Shown in pieces: positions 44,539 through 54,886 of a stretch of DNA of 64,000 bases. Each line of letters begins with the position of its first letter. Within the stretch, counting starts at the first letter, position 1. A program made the translations under genes and the position numbers. Source of the DNA: Vibrio sp. 10N.286.49.B3 (GTDB lineage: Bacteria > Pseudomonadota > Gammaproteobacteria > Enterobacterales > Vibrionaceae); NCBI RefSeq assembly GCF_002873395.1, contig NZ_MCUV01000018.1, forward strand, positions 1 through 64,000. The letters are read 5' to 3'. The notes under the pieces were generated by a model, which was not told the origin of the DNA, did no database searches, and was given only the letters and a program-made list of their open reading frames with translations.

Positions 44539-44997
44539 ATGAGAACTCTTCTCTTTTTGTTAACTTTAGCTTGGAGTTTAACCGCTCAATCAAAGGCTTT
44601 TGACCTTAAGTTACTACAAGAGTTTGGCTCTTCATATACGGTTTCACAAGAGCAACTGTTATCGCTACCACAAAAGGTGATTGTAACTGAGTTACCATGG
44701 GTTGAAGGACAAACTGAGTTCTCAGGAGTTTTAATTGGCGATATATTTAGCCTAATAAAAAAAGAGATACCAGACACAATTACTTTAATTGCATTAAATG
44801 ATTATCAAGTCAGTGTACCGAGAGAAGATATTTTAGAGTATAGCCCAATAATTGCGATTAAAAAAAATGGTCAATTTATGAGTGTTAGGGATAAAGGCCC
44901 ATATTGGTTGATATTCCCTTTGTCTGAGTATAAAGAAATAGACACTATGTATTATAGAGAAAAAATGATATGGCAAATTAAAGAGATATTTTATTAA
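44539..44997 (+). CDS. Exported molybdopterin-oxidoreductase-fold protein
   Basis: A 152-residue protein with a signal peptide (TLLFLLTLAWSLTAQSKA-FDL). The remainder resembles a small fragment of the sulfite-oxidase-type molybdopterin-binding fold: FSGVLIGDIF, IALNDYQVSVPREDI and the conserved MSVRDKGPYWLIFPL. The Cys that ligates molybdenum is lacking, so it is probably a ligand-binding periplasmic module rather than an enzyme. It ends 25 bp before a membrane GGDEF-like gene, and such pairs are frequent in vibrios, so it may be that protein's periplasmic partner. Confidence 0.7.
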   Translation: MRTLLFLLTLAWSLTAQSKAFDLKLLQEFGSSYTVSQEQLLSLPQKVIVTELPWVEGQTEFSGVLIGDIFSLIKKEIPDTITLIALNDYQVSVPREDILEYSPIIAIKKNGQFMSVRDKGPYWLIFPLSEYKEIDTMYYREKMIWQIKEIFY

Positions 44998-45022
44998 TGT
45001 ATAATATATCGAGGGATAGTAA

Positions 45023-46033
45023 ATGAATAAGTCATATCTATGTATAAAAACTATTATTGCATTGATTTTAGGAATAAGCATAGTTGTAAGTTTTTCAACC
45101 GCAAAACATATCAATAACGAACATGAACAAATCAATGTAAGAGCGAATGAAGGAAATTGGTTTATGTTTCAGTTGATAAAAGAATATGCGGGATTTTATA
45201 TGCTATCTCAAAAAGATCCTATCAATTTTGATGAGTTAAATTTGGCTTACGATTTAACTTGGAGTCGATTCGATATAATTTTGCATAGTGAGGAGTCAAA
45301 GAATTTTATTCAGTTGTCAGATTTTGAAAGTTACTTTACTGGCTTGTTTATGGAACACCAAACTTTAGAGATGCCAATTAAAATGGTTGAGTCCGGAGGG
45401 CTAGCAAAAGAAAATCTAATTAAGAAAATTGAGTTAACTTATTTAGATTTATGGCTTTTTGTAAGAGATAACTTTAGAGTTCAGAACCCTTTAGTTGAAA
45501 AACATAATCATAAACATGAAAAAATGGTCTTGATACTGAATTTAAGCTTTGTCATATGCTTAGTGTGTATTTTTTTATTGTGGATTACTTTTTATCTTGA
45601 ATATAGACATAATAAAAATCAGGTACTAAAAGATGAGTTGACTGGGTTAGGGACTCGATTTGGATTAATTAGTCAATTTGAGACGAGTTCGATGGATAGA
45701 GATAAATTTGACTTGATTTCTATTAAGTTGAAAAATATATCTGAAATAAACCTAAAGTATGGGATTGAATATGGCGATATGGTTCTAGCTACTTACGTTA
45801 ATGATTTGATATTATCAATGCCTGTGCATGTTGATGGTTATCGATTTAGTAGTAGACAGTTTGTTTTAATTCTTGAAAAAGGAACGCTAGAGCACGTTAC
45901 AGTTGAAAGGATAAAGAAAAAAACCAGTGATGTATTTAGTGTTGGTAATATTGAATTACTTGTTGATGCTAATGTGATTTTCAGATATTCAACGACGGCT
46001 GAGCAAGTGCTAAGATATTTACATGAAATGTAA
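45023..46033 (+). CDS. Membrane protein with degenerate GGDEF domain
   Basis: A 336-residue protein with a membrane helix (residues 8-25), a periplasmic sensor region of about 140 residues and a second helix (about 168-187, MVLILNLSFVICLVCIFLL). The C-terminal GGDEF-like domain starts DELTGLGTRFGLI but has RFSSRQFVLIL at the signature position, so the active-site residues are lost and it cannot make c-di-GMP. Such domains often bind GTP or act as partners. An AGGGA ribosome site precedes the ATG. It follows the molybdopterin-fold gene by 25 bp, an apparent operon, and converges with a GGDEF-EAL gene 4 bases away. Confidence 0.75.
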   Translation: MNKSYLCIKTIIALILGISIVVSFSTAKHINNEHEQINVRANEGNWFMFQLIKEYAGFYMLSQKDPINFDELNLAYDLTWSRFDIILHSEESKNFIQLSDFESYFTGLFMEHQTLEMPIKMVESGGLAKENLIKKIELTYLDLWLFVRDNFRVQNPLVEKHNHKHEKMVLILNLSFVICLVCIFLLWITFYLEYRHNKNQVLKDELTGLGTRFGLISQFETSSMDRDKFDLISIKLKNISEINLKYGIEYGDMVLATYVNDLILSMPVHVDGYRFSSRQFVLILEKGTLEHVTVERIKKKTSDVFSVGNIELLVDANVIFRYSTTAEQVLRYLHEM

Positions 46034-46037
46034 CACT

Positions 46038-48371
46038 TTACCTTTTCATATTAATCACTCTATCACAGTTACTTGCTTTATTAATGAGTGATTGATCAGG
46101 TGTGTAGCGAGTAATAAATTTTAAAAAACCGTGATAACTCAGTGGTTTTGAAAATAAGTAACCTTGTATTTTGTCACAACCCACGTTTTGTAAATATTTA
46201 AGCTGTTTTATACTCTCAACACCTTCACCTACAGTTGTCGCATTACTTGATTGCGCTAGGGAGATAATAGATGTGATCATGGCACTATCGTAATTATCAA
46301 GCAAGATTTTATCAATAAAGGTTTTATCTATTTTTAATTCATCGACAGGGTAGTTTAATAATTGGTTGAAAGCTGTGTAACCAGTGCCAAAGTCATCGAG
46401 AGAAACTTGCATTCCAAAACTACGTAAAGAGTTAATAGTATTTATAGTTAACTGAGAGCTTTTAACAAAAGTCGTTTCAGTTATTTCAATGATTATTTTG
46501 CTTGGGTCAATAGAATGTTGATCCAAAATTTCTTTTACAGTTTCCGGAAAATGTCTGTTATACAGTTCTAAAGCCGATATGTTAATCGAAATAGTACCTT
46601 GAAAGCCATATTTTAGAGAAAGGTTTTTATAGCATAGAATTGACTTCCTAATCACCCATAAATCTATTCTTGTGACCAATTTACATCTTTCAGCTATTGG
46701 AATGAAAGTATCAGGCCCTATAGTGTTATATTTTTTAGGTAAACGAATTAATATTTCAGCACCATCTATTTCTAGTGAGTTAGCTTTAACAATGGGCATA
46801 AACTGAAGATCGAAGTCATCGTTGTCGCAACAAGCTATCAGTTTCTTCTCTATTTCATCTCTATATTTAATGGTATCAATTAAATCTTCACCTATAATAA
46901 TTTGTTTTTCATACTTTTTCCCTTCAATGAAAATCTCATCAATGCATCGATTCCATAGTTTATTGAAATCAGTGATGTCGACAGGAAGAAAACCCGATGC
47001 GAGTTTAATTTTTAAATCGTACTTATCAATTGTCGTTAATTTTACTACTTTCTCATTTAGATTAGCAATGCTATTCGTTATATTATTTCGTTTGTTAACT
47101 TTAACTAAAGCAATAAATTGATTACCAGAAAGTCGAGCAATTGAATATTCATTGCAGTTAAGACCGTAAGAAGATTGTTGCTGTGAAATGATCTGTCTTA
47201 GTGAGTTAGCAAAGCTCACTAAGACAGTATCACCGAATTTTTCGCCATATAAATCATTGACTTTTTTGAAGTCTATGATATCCCAACAAATGATCGCATA
47301 TTTTGAAGGGGATTTATTGGCGAGAGTAAAGTATAAATACTTAATAAATGAACGTCTATTTGCGAGTCTTGTCAGTTGATCAAACTCTGCTTCATACTTA
47401 ATCCCAGTGAGTGAATCAATATAAGCATTATTAAGAAGGGCAATTTCATTTTTATCAGATGAGCGATGGAAATGTCGAAGTTGTAAGTTACCAAGGGATA
47501 TACTTTTGAGTAGCTTTTCGATAGGAATTATTAATTGATGTTTTATGATTGAGTAAATAAGAGTTAAGATAATAACCAACAAGCAAAAGAACAGTCCAGC
47601 TGTAACGAATAAAATATTTTGTTGACTATGCATGAAGTGATAGTCATCAATAGTAGCTATAATGAAGAAGTAGTCATCCATTAATGATATAATAACTTTC
47701 CCATCATCAATGTTATGCTCAGGTTTTATCGTGTTTATTGGTTTTAAATTTATACTGATATACTCGTTATGATTATATTTTTCAATTAATGCACTTAATG
47801 ATTTCAGTGGGATGTCAATAGCAAGGATAAAGTGTTCTTTTCCATTTTTAGTCGTCAAAGTCATATTGGTTGTCCTAACGATTCTTATGGTCTCATCAAT
47901 AGACGAATAATTAGAGAAATTATCCTTATCACTATTACTTGCGTAATGATTAAATACAGCGCTATACACATTATCGGGTATGTTTTCAACATCACTGGAA
48001 ATGATACTATTTTTATTGAAGAGAACATTAAAGTTAGGGTTGATTACATAGAGATCAGCATTATCAATCAACTCAAAGGATCGCTTTTTCATGATGTCAA
48101 GGATATTGCCCATACTCAATGGGTTATCGTTGCTTTTTTGTTGAGAAGAAGATTCTTTTATAGCAGTGATAGAGTTCTTCATGACAAGAGAAATAAGTTT
48201 GATTTGGTATGAGTTGTCAACTAAGGCGAGGCTGACTTCATGATGCAGTTGCTCTTTAATCATTTGCTCATCATGAGCTGCTATAAAGTGGGCAACAGTA
48301 AGGCTAGATATGCCAAAGACAAGAATCAAAATTGGTACTAAAACGATGTAAAGTTTCTTTAAAACAGTCAT
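46038..48371 (-). CDS. Membrane-anchored GGDEF-EAL protein with degenerate GGDEF
   Basis: A 777-residue protein with an N-terminal helix (KLYIVLVPILILVFGISS), a periplasmic sensor of about 230 residues and a second helix (LFVTAGLFFCLLVIILTLIYSII). The GGDEF domain has SGNQF in place of GGDEF (RLSGNQFIALV), so it is not expected to synthesise c-di-GMP. The EAL domain keeps its metal residues (GAEILIRL with EIL, NISALEL, EITETTF, DDFGTGYTAF, KIDKTFI, GEGVES), so it is a likely phosphodiesterase. It shares a tight convergent end with the degenerate-GGDEF gene. Confidence 0.85.
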   Translation of the reverse strand: MTVLKKLYIVLVPILILVFGISSLTVAHFIAAHDEQMIKEQLHHEVSLALVDNSYQIKLISLVMKNSITAIKESSSQQKSNDNPLSMGNILDIMKKRSFELIDNADLYVINPNFNVLFNKNSIISSDVENIPDNVYSAVFNHYASNSDKDNFSNYSSIDETIRIVRTTNMTLTTKNGKEHFILAIDIPLKSLSALIEKYNHNEYISINLKPINTIKPEHNIDDGKVIISLMDDYFFIIATIDDYHFMHSQQNILFVTAGLFFCLLVIILTLIYSIIKHQLIIPIEKLLKSISLGNLQLRHFHRSSDKNEIALLNNAYIDSLTGIKYEAEFDQLTRLANRRSFIKYLYFTLANKSPSKYAIICWDIIDFKKVNDLYGEKFGDTVLVSFANSLRQIISQQQSSYGLNCNEYSIARLSGNQFIALVKVNKRNNITNSIANLNEKVVKLTTIDKYDLKIKLASGFLPVDITDFNKLWNRCIDEIFIEGKKYEKQIIIGEDLIDTIKYRDEIEKKLIACCDNDDFDLQFMPIVKANSLEIDGAEILIRLPKKYNTIGPDTFIPIAERCKLVTRIDLWVIRKSILCYKNLSLKYGFQGTISINISALELYNRHFPETVKEILDQHSIDPSKIIIEITETTFVKSSQLTINTINSLRSFGMQVSLDDFGTGYTAFNQLLNYPVDELKIDKTFIDKILLDNYDSAMITSIISLAQSSNATTVGEGVESIKQLKYLQNVGCDKIQGYLFSKPLSYHGFLKFITRYTPDQSLINKASNCDRVINMKR

Positions 48372-48576
48372 TTATATCAGCCATTTCACTATTAACCTAT
48401 TAATGTTAGTTCAAAACAAACATATACGCTTTGTTTATATGCTTACTCATTTTTTATGTATTAAAGTGATTTAAACTCAAACATTATCACCTAGATATTT
48501 TATTAATGAGAACATGATGTTAGATTTAGTCCTATACTAGAAAAACCTTTAGTCACTGGTAGAAAAGGGAAGATAA

Positions 48577-50424
48577 ATGGTAGCAATTCACTACAAAACA
48601 TTGCATTTGATCACTTTGAGTCTGTTTTGTTCACAACTATTTGCAGAAGAAGTGGTGCTGGATAAGTCTGTTCAAATAATTGAAACGAAAAGCCTTGTTG
48701 GTTTTGGAAGTGCAAAATATAGCGATTCATTTACACATTTTGATTATGTAAACCCAGATGCTCCTAAATATGGCAAAATCACTTATGGGCAAGTAGGGAC
48801 GTTTGATAGCTTTAATCGTTTTGGATCGCGTGGTGTTGCTGCGGCTTATTCAGGTGAACTTTATGACACATTGATGTTCTCTCCAAGTGATGAAATAGAT
48901 GCTTATTATCCATTGATTGCTAAAAATATCCGTTATGCAGACGATTTTTCTTGGTTGGAAATGGAAATTAACCCTAATGCACGCTTTCAGGATGGTAAAC
49001 CTATTACGGCACATGACGTTGCGTTTACCTTTGATAAGTTCATGACGGAAGGGGTGCCTCAATATCGGGTCTATTACCAAGATATTCAATCTGTTGTCGC
49101 GAAACAAGACTTACTGGTTCGTATTGAAATGTCAGAGCCCAATCGTGAAAAGTTATTCAGCTTTGCTCAAAGTACACGTGTTTTACCTAAGCACTTCTGG
49201 CAAGAGAGAAAGCTTTCTGAACCACTTAGTGAGCCACCAGTAGGTAGTGGTCCGTATCAGGTCATGGATTACAAACCAGGGCAGAGTGTGACTTATACCT
49301 TGACCCCTGATTACTGGGCAAGCAATTTACCTGTTAATGTAGGGCGCAACAACTTCGAGCAGATCCAATATGATTACTACCGAGATGACACTGTTATGCT
49401 TGAGGCGTTTAAAGCGGGTGAGTTTGACCTACGCCAAGAGAATTCTGCTAAGTTTTGGGCAAATTCTTACACTGGAGCTAATTTTGACAAAGGTTTCATT
49501 AAGAAAGTAGAAATCCCACATCAGAAGCCAGAAAGTACTCAGGTGTTTGTATTCAATACACAAAATGAAATTTTTAAAAATCCTAAAGTCCGTGAAGCAT
49601 TAAGTTATGCCATGGACTTTGAGTGGATGAATAAAAATATGTTTTATGATCAATACACTCGCACACGCAGTTACTTTCAAAATACTGAATATGAAGCGAA
49701 AGGGCTACCAAGTGCTGAAGAGTTGGAAGTTTTAACACCATTTAAAGATCAAATTCCAGCACGCGTATTTACACATGAGTACCAACCGTCAGTCACTGAT
49801 GGTTCAGGTCGAATTCGTCCTCAGCTTCGCCTTGCTTTTCAGTTATTGAAAGAAGCTGGTTGGGAGCTTAATAATAAAGTCATGACCAATAAAGAAACTG
49901 GGCAGGTTCTTAGTTTCGAGTTGTTGATTTATAGCCCGACCACTGAGCGCATAGCTATTCCTATTCAGAAAAATATGCGTTTGATGGGTGTGAATATGAA
50001 CATTCGCACCATTGATACCACACAATATATCAAGCGATTACGAGATCGTGACTTTGATATGGTTTCTTCGGCATATTCAGCCAACCCATACCCAAGCCCA
50101 AATATGATGATAGCGTGGAACTCTCATTACATTGATTCAACTTACAACACTGCAGGTGTTATGGATCCTGTCATTGACGAACTCACGATTGCCATTGCCG
50201 AGAATCAGCAAAACCCACAAAAACTGAAAGCATTAGGGCTCTCTTTAGATCGTATTTTACAGTGGAACCATTACATTATCCCTCAGTGGTATTTAAGTGC
50301 GTATCGAGTTGCAATGTGGGACAAGTTTGAAAGACCGGAAATATTACCAACCTACGATTTAGGTATTGATACATGGTGGATTTCAGAAGAAAAGGCACGC
50401 CTACTTCCAGAGAAGCGTCGCTAA
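48577..50424 (+). CDS. yejA: Peptide ABC transporter, periplasmic binding protein
   Basis: A 615-residue YejA-like binding protein. A signal peptide (LHLITLSLFCSQLFA) precedes YSDSFTHFDYVNPDAPKYGK, the usual start of the YejA/SBP_bac_5 fold, and GEFDLRQENSAKFWA and VREALSYAMDFEWMN are also characteristic. An AAGGGAAG ribosome site lies before the ATG. It is the first gene of yejABEF and captures oligopeptides, including microcin-C-like peptides, for import. Related proteins in enterobacteria are about 600 residues. Confidence 0.93.
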   Translation: MVAIHYKTLHLITLSLFCSQLFAEEVVLDKSVQIIETKSLVGFGSAKYSDSFTHFDYVNPDAPKYGKITYGQVGTFDSFNRFGSRGVAAAYSGELYDTLMFSPSDEIDAYYPLIAKNIRYADDFSWLEMEINPNARFQDGKPITAHDVAFTFDKFMTEGVPQYRVYYQDIQSVVAKQDLLVRIEMSEPNREKLFSFAQSTRVLPKHFWQERKLSEPLSEPPVGSGPYQVMDYKPGQSVTYTLTPDYWASNLPVNVGRNNFEQIQYDYYRDDTVMLEAFKAGEFDLRQENSAKFWANSYTGANFDKGFIKKVEIPHQKPESTQVFVFNTQNEIFKNPKVREALSYAMDFEWMNKNMFYDQYTRTRSYFQNTEYEAKGLPSAEELEVLTPFKDQIPARVFTHEYQPSVTDGSGRIRPQLRLAFQLLKEAGWELNNKVMTNKETGQVLSFELLIYSPTTERIAIPIQKNMRLMGVNMNIRTIDTTQYIKRLRDRDFDMVSSAYSANPYPSPNMMIAWNSHYIDSTYNTAGVMDPVIDELTIAIAENQQNPQKLKALGLSLDRILQWNHYIIPQWYLSAYRVAMWDKFERPEILPTYDLGIDTWWISEEKARLLPEKRR

Positions 50425-50447
50425 AAGCAGGATAAAGGAACAAAATA

Positions 50448-51536
50448 ATGGCTGCGTATATATTTAGGCGCTTGTTACTGGTTATTCCGACCCTTTGGGC
50501 GATCATAACCATTAACTTTTTTATTATCCAAATAGCACCTGGAGGTCCAGTTGAGCAAGCCGTGGCTCAATTAAAGGGGCATAACTCTGGGATTATGGAA
50601 CGCTTCAGTGGCGGGGGAAGTGAAGTTGATTTAGGTGCAACTGAAAAATCAGATAGTAGTGGCTATCGTGGTTCACGTGGTCTCGATCCCGAAGTCGTTG
50701 AGGAGATACGTAAGCAATTTGGTTTTGATAAGCCATTGCACGTGCGCTACTTCGAAATGCTAAAGAACTATGCCACCTTTAATTTTGGCGAGAGCTTATT
50801 TAAAGGCGGTAATGTGATCGATTTAATCGTAGAGCGTTTGCCTGTTTCCATATCTCTAGGGTTGTGGAGCACGTTAATCATCTACTTGATCTCTATTCCG
50901 CTGGGTATCATGAAAGCGATCCATCATGGATCTCGTTTTGATATTTGGTCTAGTGCCATGATCATTGTCGGCTACGCCATTCCTGGTTTCTTATTTGCGA
51001 TTATTTTGATCATTGTTTTTTCGAGTGGCAACTACTTCAGTTGGTTCCCACTGCGCGGACTCGTATCGAGCAATTTTGATCAGTTATCATGGTTTGAGCA
51101 AATTATCGATTACTTCTGGCACTTAACTCTGCCTATTCTTGCTATGGTCATTGGTGGGTTTGCCACATTAAGTATGCTAACCAAAAACTCTTTTCTTGAT
51201 GAGATCAATAAGCAGTATGTGGTAACAGCCCGAGCGAAAGGGCTCGATGAGAAAGGCATTTTGTACAAGCATGTTTTCCGTAATGCGATGCTTATTATTA
51301 TAGCCGGCTTTCCAAGTGCTTTTATCAGTATCTTTTTTACGGGTTCGATGCTTATTGAGGTGATGTTCTCATTGGAAGGGATTGGATTGTTGGGCTTTGA
51401 ATCGACTATTCAACGTGATTATCCGGTCGTGTTTAGCTCATTATATATTATGACGCTGCTTGGTTTGGTTTTGAGTATTATTTCTGATTTAACCTATACT
51501 TGGGTTGATCCTCGTATTGATTTTGAGGCTCGATAA
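50448..51536 (+). CDS. yejB: Peptide ABC transporter permease YejB
   Basis: A 362-residue permease with six helices. The N-terminus [37 protein letters not shown] is the standard DppB/OppB/YejB start, and the long soluble loop after it (residues about 38-100) is typical of YejB. The EAA loop [20 protein letters not shown] contacts the ATPase. It begins 23 bases after yejA and its stop overlaps the yejE start by one base, so translation is coupled. Confidence 0.93.
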   Translation: MAAYIFRRLLLVIPTLWAIITINFFIIQIAPGGPVEQAVAQLKGHNSGIMERFSGGGSEVDLGATEKSDSSGYRGSRGLDPEVVEEIRKQFGFDKPLHVRYFEMLKNYATFNFGESLFKGGNVIDLIVERLPVSISLGLWSTLIIYLISIPLGIMKAIHHGSRFDIWSSAMIIVGYAIPGFLFAIILIIVFSSGNYFSWFPLRGLVSSNFDQLSWFEQIIDYFWHLTLPILAMVIGGFATLSMLTKNSFLDEINKQYVVTARAKGLDEKGILYKHVFRNAMLIIIAGFPSAFISIFFTGSMLIEVMFSLEGIGLLGFESTIQRDYPVVFSSLYIMTLLGLVLSIISDLTYTWVDPRIDFEAR

Positions 51537-52588
51537 TGACATCTGTATCTAAAAGTGTTCAGCCTAGATTCAAAAATCCAATGACTCAAGCCCGCTGGCT
51601 ACGGTTTAAAATGAATCGACGTGGTTATTGGTCAATGTGGATTTTCGCCGCTCTATTTTTCTTTAGCTTATTTGCTGAGTTAGTTGCAAACGACAAGCCG
51701 CTATTAATTGAATACAACAACCAGTGGTACTACCCAATCGTTGAGCAGTATAGTGAAACCCAATTTGGTGGTGAGTTTGAAACCGAAGCGGACTATACCG
51801 ATCCCTATGTGATCGACCTGATTGAAGAGAGCGGCTTTATTATTTGGCCTTTGATCCGTTTTGGTTATGACACGATCAATTATGACATCGTTGGATCCGT
51901 TCCATCAGCTCCAGATCGTCACAACTTATTAGGCACCGATGACAAAGGACGAGATGTGCTGGCTAGGGTGATTTATGGCTTTAGGATCTCAGTGCTGTTT
52001 GGTTTTGTATTAACGATCGTTTCGAGTGTGATAGGAATTGGGGTTGGTGCAACACAAGGCTACTATGGTGGTTGGATTGATCTCTTCGGGCAACGTTTCA
52101 TTGAAGTATGGTCAGGCATGCCAACGCTCTTTCTGCTGATTATCTTATCTAGCTTTGTTGAACCTAATTTCTGGTGGCTACTGGGCATTATGGTGCTATT
52201 TAGTTGGATGGGGCTGGTCGGTATTGTCCGTGCTGAGTTTTTACGTTGTCGTAATTTTGATTATGTCCGAGCTGCACAAGCAATGGGCGTCGATGATAAG
52301 CGCATAATGCTTCGTCACATGTTACCTAATGCTATGGTCGCTTCATTAACCATGATGCCTTTCATTTTATCTGGCTCTGTAACCACATTGACTTCACTGG
52401 ATTTTCTTGGCTTTGGTCTTCCTGCAGGATCCCCTTCGTTGGGTGAATTATTAGCGCAAGGTAAAGCAAATTTACAAGCACCGTGGCTAGGTATATCAGC
52501 ATTCGCCGTCTTATCACTAATGCTAACGTTATTGGTATTTGTCGGTGAGGCTGTCCGTGATGCATTCGATCCACATCAGCAAAGGTAG
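51536..52588 (+). CDS. yejE: Peptide ABC transporter permease YejE
   Basis: A 350-residue permease of the DppC/OppC/YejE type. The segment LGTDDKGRDVLARVIYGFRIS (about residues 127-147) is the family signature, and the EAA loop AAQAMGVDDKRIMLRHMLPNA is intact. The long N-terminal periplasmic loop after the first helix (LIEYNNQWYYPIVEQYSETQ) is typical of YejE. Its ATG overlaps the yejB stop (TAATG). Confidence 0.93.
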   Translation: MTSVSKSVQPRFKNPMTQARWLRFKMNRRGYWSMWIFAALFFFSLFAELVANDKPLLIEYNNQWYYPIVEQYSETQFGGEFETEADYTDPYVIDLIEESGFIIWPLIRFGYDTINYDIVGSVPSAPDRHNLLGTDDKGRDVLARVIYGFRISVLFGFVLTIVSSVIGIGVGATQGYYGGWIDLFGQRFIEVWSGMPTLFLLIILSSFVEPNFWWLLGIMVLFSWMGLVGIVRAEFLRCRNFDYVRAAQAMGVDDKRIMLRHMLPNAMVASLTMMPFILSGSVTTLTSLDFLGFGLPAGSPSLGELLAQGKANLQAPWLGISAFAVLSLMLTLLVFVGEAVRDAFDPHQQR

Positions 52589-52596
52589 TGCTGATC

Positions 52597-54234
52597 ATGA
52601 CTGATAATAAAATGACACAATTAGACAAAACACAGCAGCATACAAGCCATGATGTGCTAAACATTGATAATTTATCGATAGGCTTTAAACGAGAAGGGAT
52701 CGTTGCACCAGTGACGGACTCAATCTCATTATCGATAAAAAAAGGTGAGACATTAGCGTTAGTTGGAGAAAGTGGTTCCGGTAAATCGGTCACGGCCAAT
52801 GCGGTGTTAAAGCTGCTTCCAAAAGGTTCAGCGCACTATTTGAGTGGTTCTATCTACTTTGATGGTATCGATCTTATGGCGTGTAGTGAAAGGGAGTTGC
52901 GTGGCATTCGCGGAGCGCGTATTGGCATGATATTTCAAGAGCCAATGGTTTCTCTTAACCCCTTGCATAAGATAGGTAAGCAGTTAGTTGAAGTGTTAGC
53001 TATCCACCGTGGTATGCGCCAACAAAAAGCTCAAGCACTTGCCTTATCCTGGTTAAATAAAGTCGGTATCCGTGACCCTGAGCAAAAACTACTGGCTTAT
53101 CCTCATGAACTTTCTGGTGGGGAAAGACAGCGTGTCATGATAGCCATGGCACTCATTAATGAGCCCGAGTTATTAATTGCAGATGAGCCGACAACAGCAT
53201 TGGACGTTTCGGTACAGGCGCAAATACTAGATTTATTGAAAGATCTACAGCAAGAGTTAGGCATGGCGATGCTGTTTATCACTCATGATCTTAGTATTGT
53301 TCGCCGTATTGCAGATAGAGTTGCAGTGATGAAAGAGGGGCAATTGCTAGAAGTCAATCAATGCCAAACACTCTTTTCATCACCAGAGCATGCGTATACT
53401 CAGCAGTTGATTAATTCTGATCCACGTGGTCTGCCAGTGACAGTCGATGAAGCAGCCACTAAGCTTTTAACCGTTGATCAGCTTAAGGTTTGGTTTCCAA
53501 TTACCGGTGGTATATTTAAACGTGTTGTTTCGCATGTTAAAGCAGTCACCGATATGAGTTTTGAATTATACCAAGGGCAATCAATAGGGCTGGTGGGTGA
53601 AAGTGGTTCAGGTAAATCGACGACAGGAATGGCAATTTTAAAGTTGATTACCAGTGAAGGTTCGATTCATTATCAAGACAATGAATTACAACATCTTGAT
53701 CGTAAAGGAATGCTGCCATATCGCAGTCGCATGCAGGTGGTATTCCAAGATCCATTCTCTGCGCTCAATCCACGTATGTCAGTTGCACAAGTCATTGGTG
53801 AAGGGCTACGAGTGCATCAATCACTCTCTGATGACAAGTGGCAGCAGTCGATCTGTGATGTTATGCAGGAGGTGGGTTTAGATCCAGAAACACGCCATCG
53901 ATACCCGAATGAATTTTCTGGTGGGCAGCGTCAACGTATTGCTATTGCACGAGCGTTGATTTTAAAGCCAGAGTTTATCTTACTCGATGAGCCAACCTCG
54001 TCTTTAGATCGAACCGTACAAGCGCAAGTGTTAGATCTATTGAAAGCACTACAAGAAAAATATAAATTAACTTACTTGTTCATTAGTCATGATTTGAATG
54101 TGGTGAAATCACTATGCCACTATACGATAGTCATGAAACAAGGAAAGATTATTGAGCAAGGTGAGACACAACAGATGTTTGCTAAGCCTCAACATCCATA
54201 TACTCAACAGTTGGTTTCATTATCGACCTTCTAG
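52597..54234 (+). CDS. yejF: Peptide ABC transporter, double ATPase subunit
   Basis: A 545-residue protein with two full ABC ATPase domains. Each has a Walker A (GESGSGKS), a signature (LSGGERQRVMIAMAL and FSGGQRQRIAIARAL) and a Walker B (LLIADEPT and ILLDEPT). It drives the YejBE channel. The frame includes a GTG at 52588 that overlaps the yejE stop. The ATG at 52597 fits AAAGG at 52581-52585 about 11 bases upstream; either start is possible. It is the last gene of yejABEF. Confidence 0.92.
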   Translation: MTDNKMTQLDKTQQHTSHDVLNIDNLSIGFKREGIVAPVTDSISLSIKKGETLALVGESGSGKSVTANAVLKLLPKGSAHYLSGSIYFDGIDLMACSERELRGIRGARIGMIFQEPMVSLNPLHKIGKQLVEVLAIHRGMRQQKAQALALSWLNKVGIRDPEQKLLAYPHELSGGERQRVMIAMALINEPELLIADEPTTALDVSVQAQILDLLKDLQQELGMAMLFITHDLSIVRRIADRVAVMKEGQLLEVNQCQTLFSSPEHAYTQQLINSDPRGLPVTVDEAATKLLTVDQLKVWFPITGGIFKRVVSHVKAVTDMSFELYQGQSIGLVGESGSGKSTTGMAILKLITSEGSIHYQDNELQHLDRKGMLPYRSRMQVVFQDPFSALNPRMSVAQVIGEGLRVHQSLSDDKWQQSICDVMQEVGLDPETRHRYPNEFSGGQRQRIAIARALILKPEFILLDEPTSSLDRTVQAQVLDLLKALQEKYKLTYLFISHDLNVVKSLCHYTIVMKQGKIIEQGETQQMFAKPQHPYTQQLVSLSTF

Positions 54235-54274
54235 ATGAGTAATATTCGATAATTTACACTGTAAAGGAATAACA

Positions 54275-54886
54275 ATGAAATTATATGAAGCTGAGATGAC
54301 ACCGAGTTGTCGCCGGGTTGCCATTTTTATGAATGAACTTGGAATAGACATTGATCGAGTGCCTGTTAATGTCAGAGATGGAGAAAACTTAACCGAGGAG
54401 TTTCTCAGCAAAAGCATTAATGGCAAAGTACCAATGCTAGAGTTAGCGGACGGTACATTATTGTGTGAAAGTGTTGCGATTTGTCGTTATCTCAATGGTG
54501 TATACGATAATAATCTCTACCTTTTTGGTCGTGATGCGTTAGAGCAAGCTAAAGTTGAAATGTGGAGCCGCGTTGTTGAGTTACAAGGCTTATATGTTGC
54601 TTTTCAGGCTTTTCGGAATATTACCGGGATCTATAAAGATCGTGAACACTGCATTGAAGAGTGGGGCATTGAGTCCAAGTCTCGTGTAAGAATGGTATTA
54701 CCTAAGATAGAAAAAACATTAGCTAATAACACCTTTATCATTGGAGACCGACTCACCATCGTTGATATTACGGCTTATATATATATTGGCTTTATTATTA
54801 ATGCATTGAAAATTGATGTATTTACGCTATTTCCTAATATCCAACGTTGGTTTGATGAGCTATCACAAAGAGAAGCTTTTGTATAA
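54275..54886 (+). CDS. Glutathione S-transferase family protein
   Basis: A 203-residue GST-fold protein: MKLYEAEMTPSCRRVAIFMNELGID is a thioredoxin-like start with a Ser-Cys pair, GKVPMLELADGTLLCESVAICRYL carries the cis-Pro and the glutathione-binding E-S, and the C-terminal helical domain holds TIVDITAYIYIGF (the N-capping motif of GSTs). AAGGAAT lies just upstream. It follows yejF by 40 bp on the same strand; no functional link is evident. Unrelated to the GST at 43750 beyond the fold. Confidence 0.85.
   Translation: MKLYEAEMTPSCRRVAIFMNELGIDIDRVPVNVRDGENLTEEFLSKSINGKVPMLELADGTLLCESVAICRYLNGVYDNNLYLFGRDALEQAKVEMWSRVVELQGLYVAFQAFRNITGIYKDREHCIEEWGIESKSRVRMVLPKIEKTLANNTFIIGDRLTIVDITAYIYIGFIINALKIDVFTLFPNIQRWFDELSQREAFV

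Noticed and set aside
47832..48212. Plus-strand ORF of 126 codons opposite the GGDEF-EAL gene
   Set aside because: Antisense shadow of the sensor region; no ribosome site or domain.
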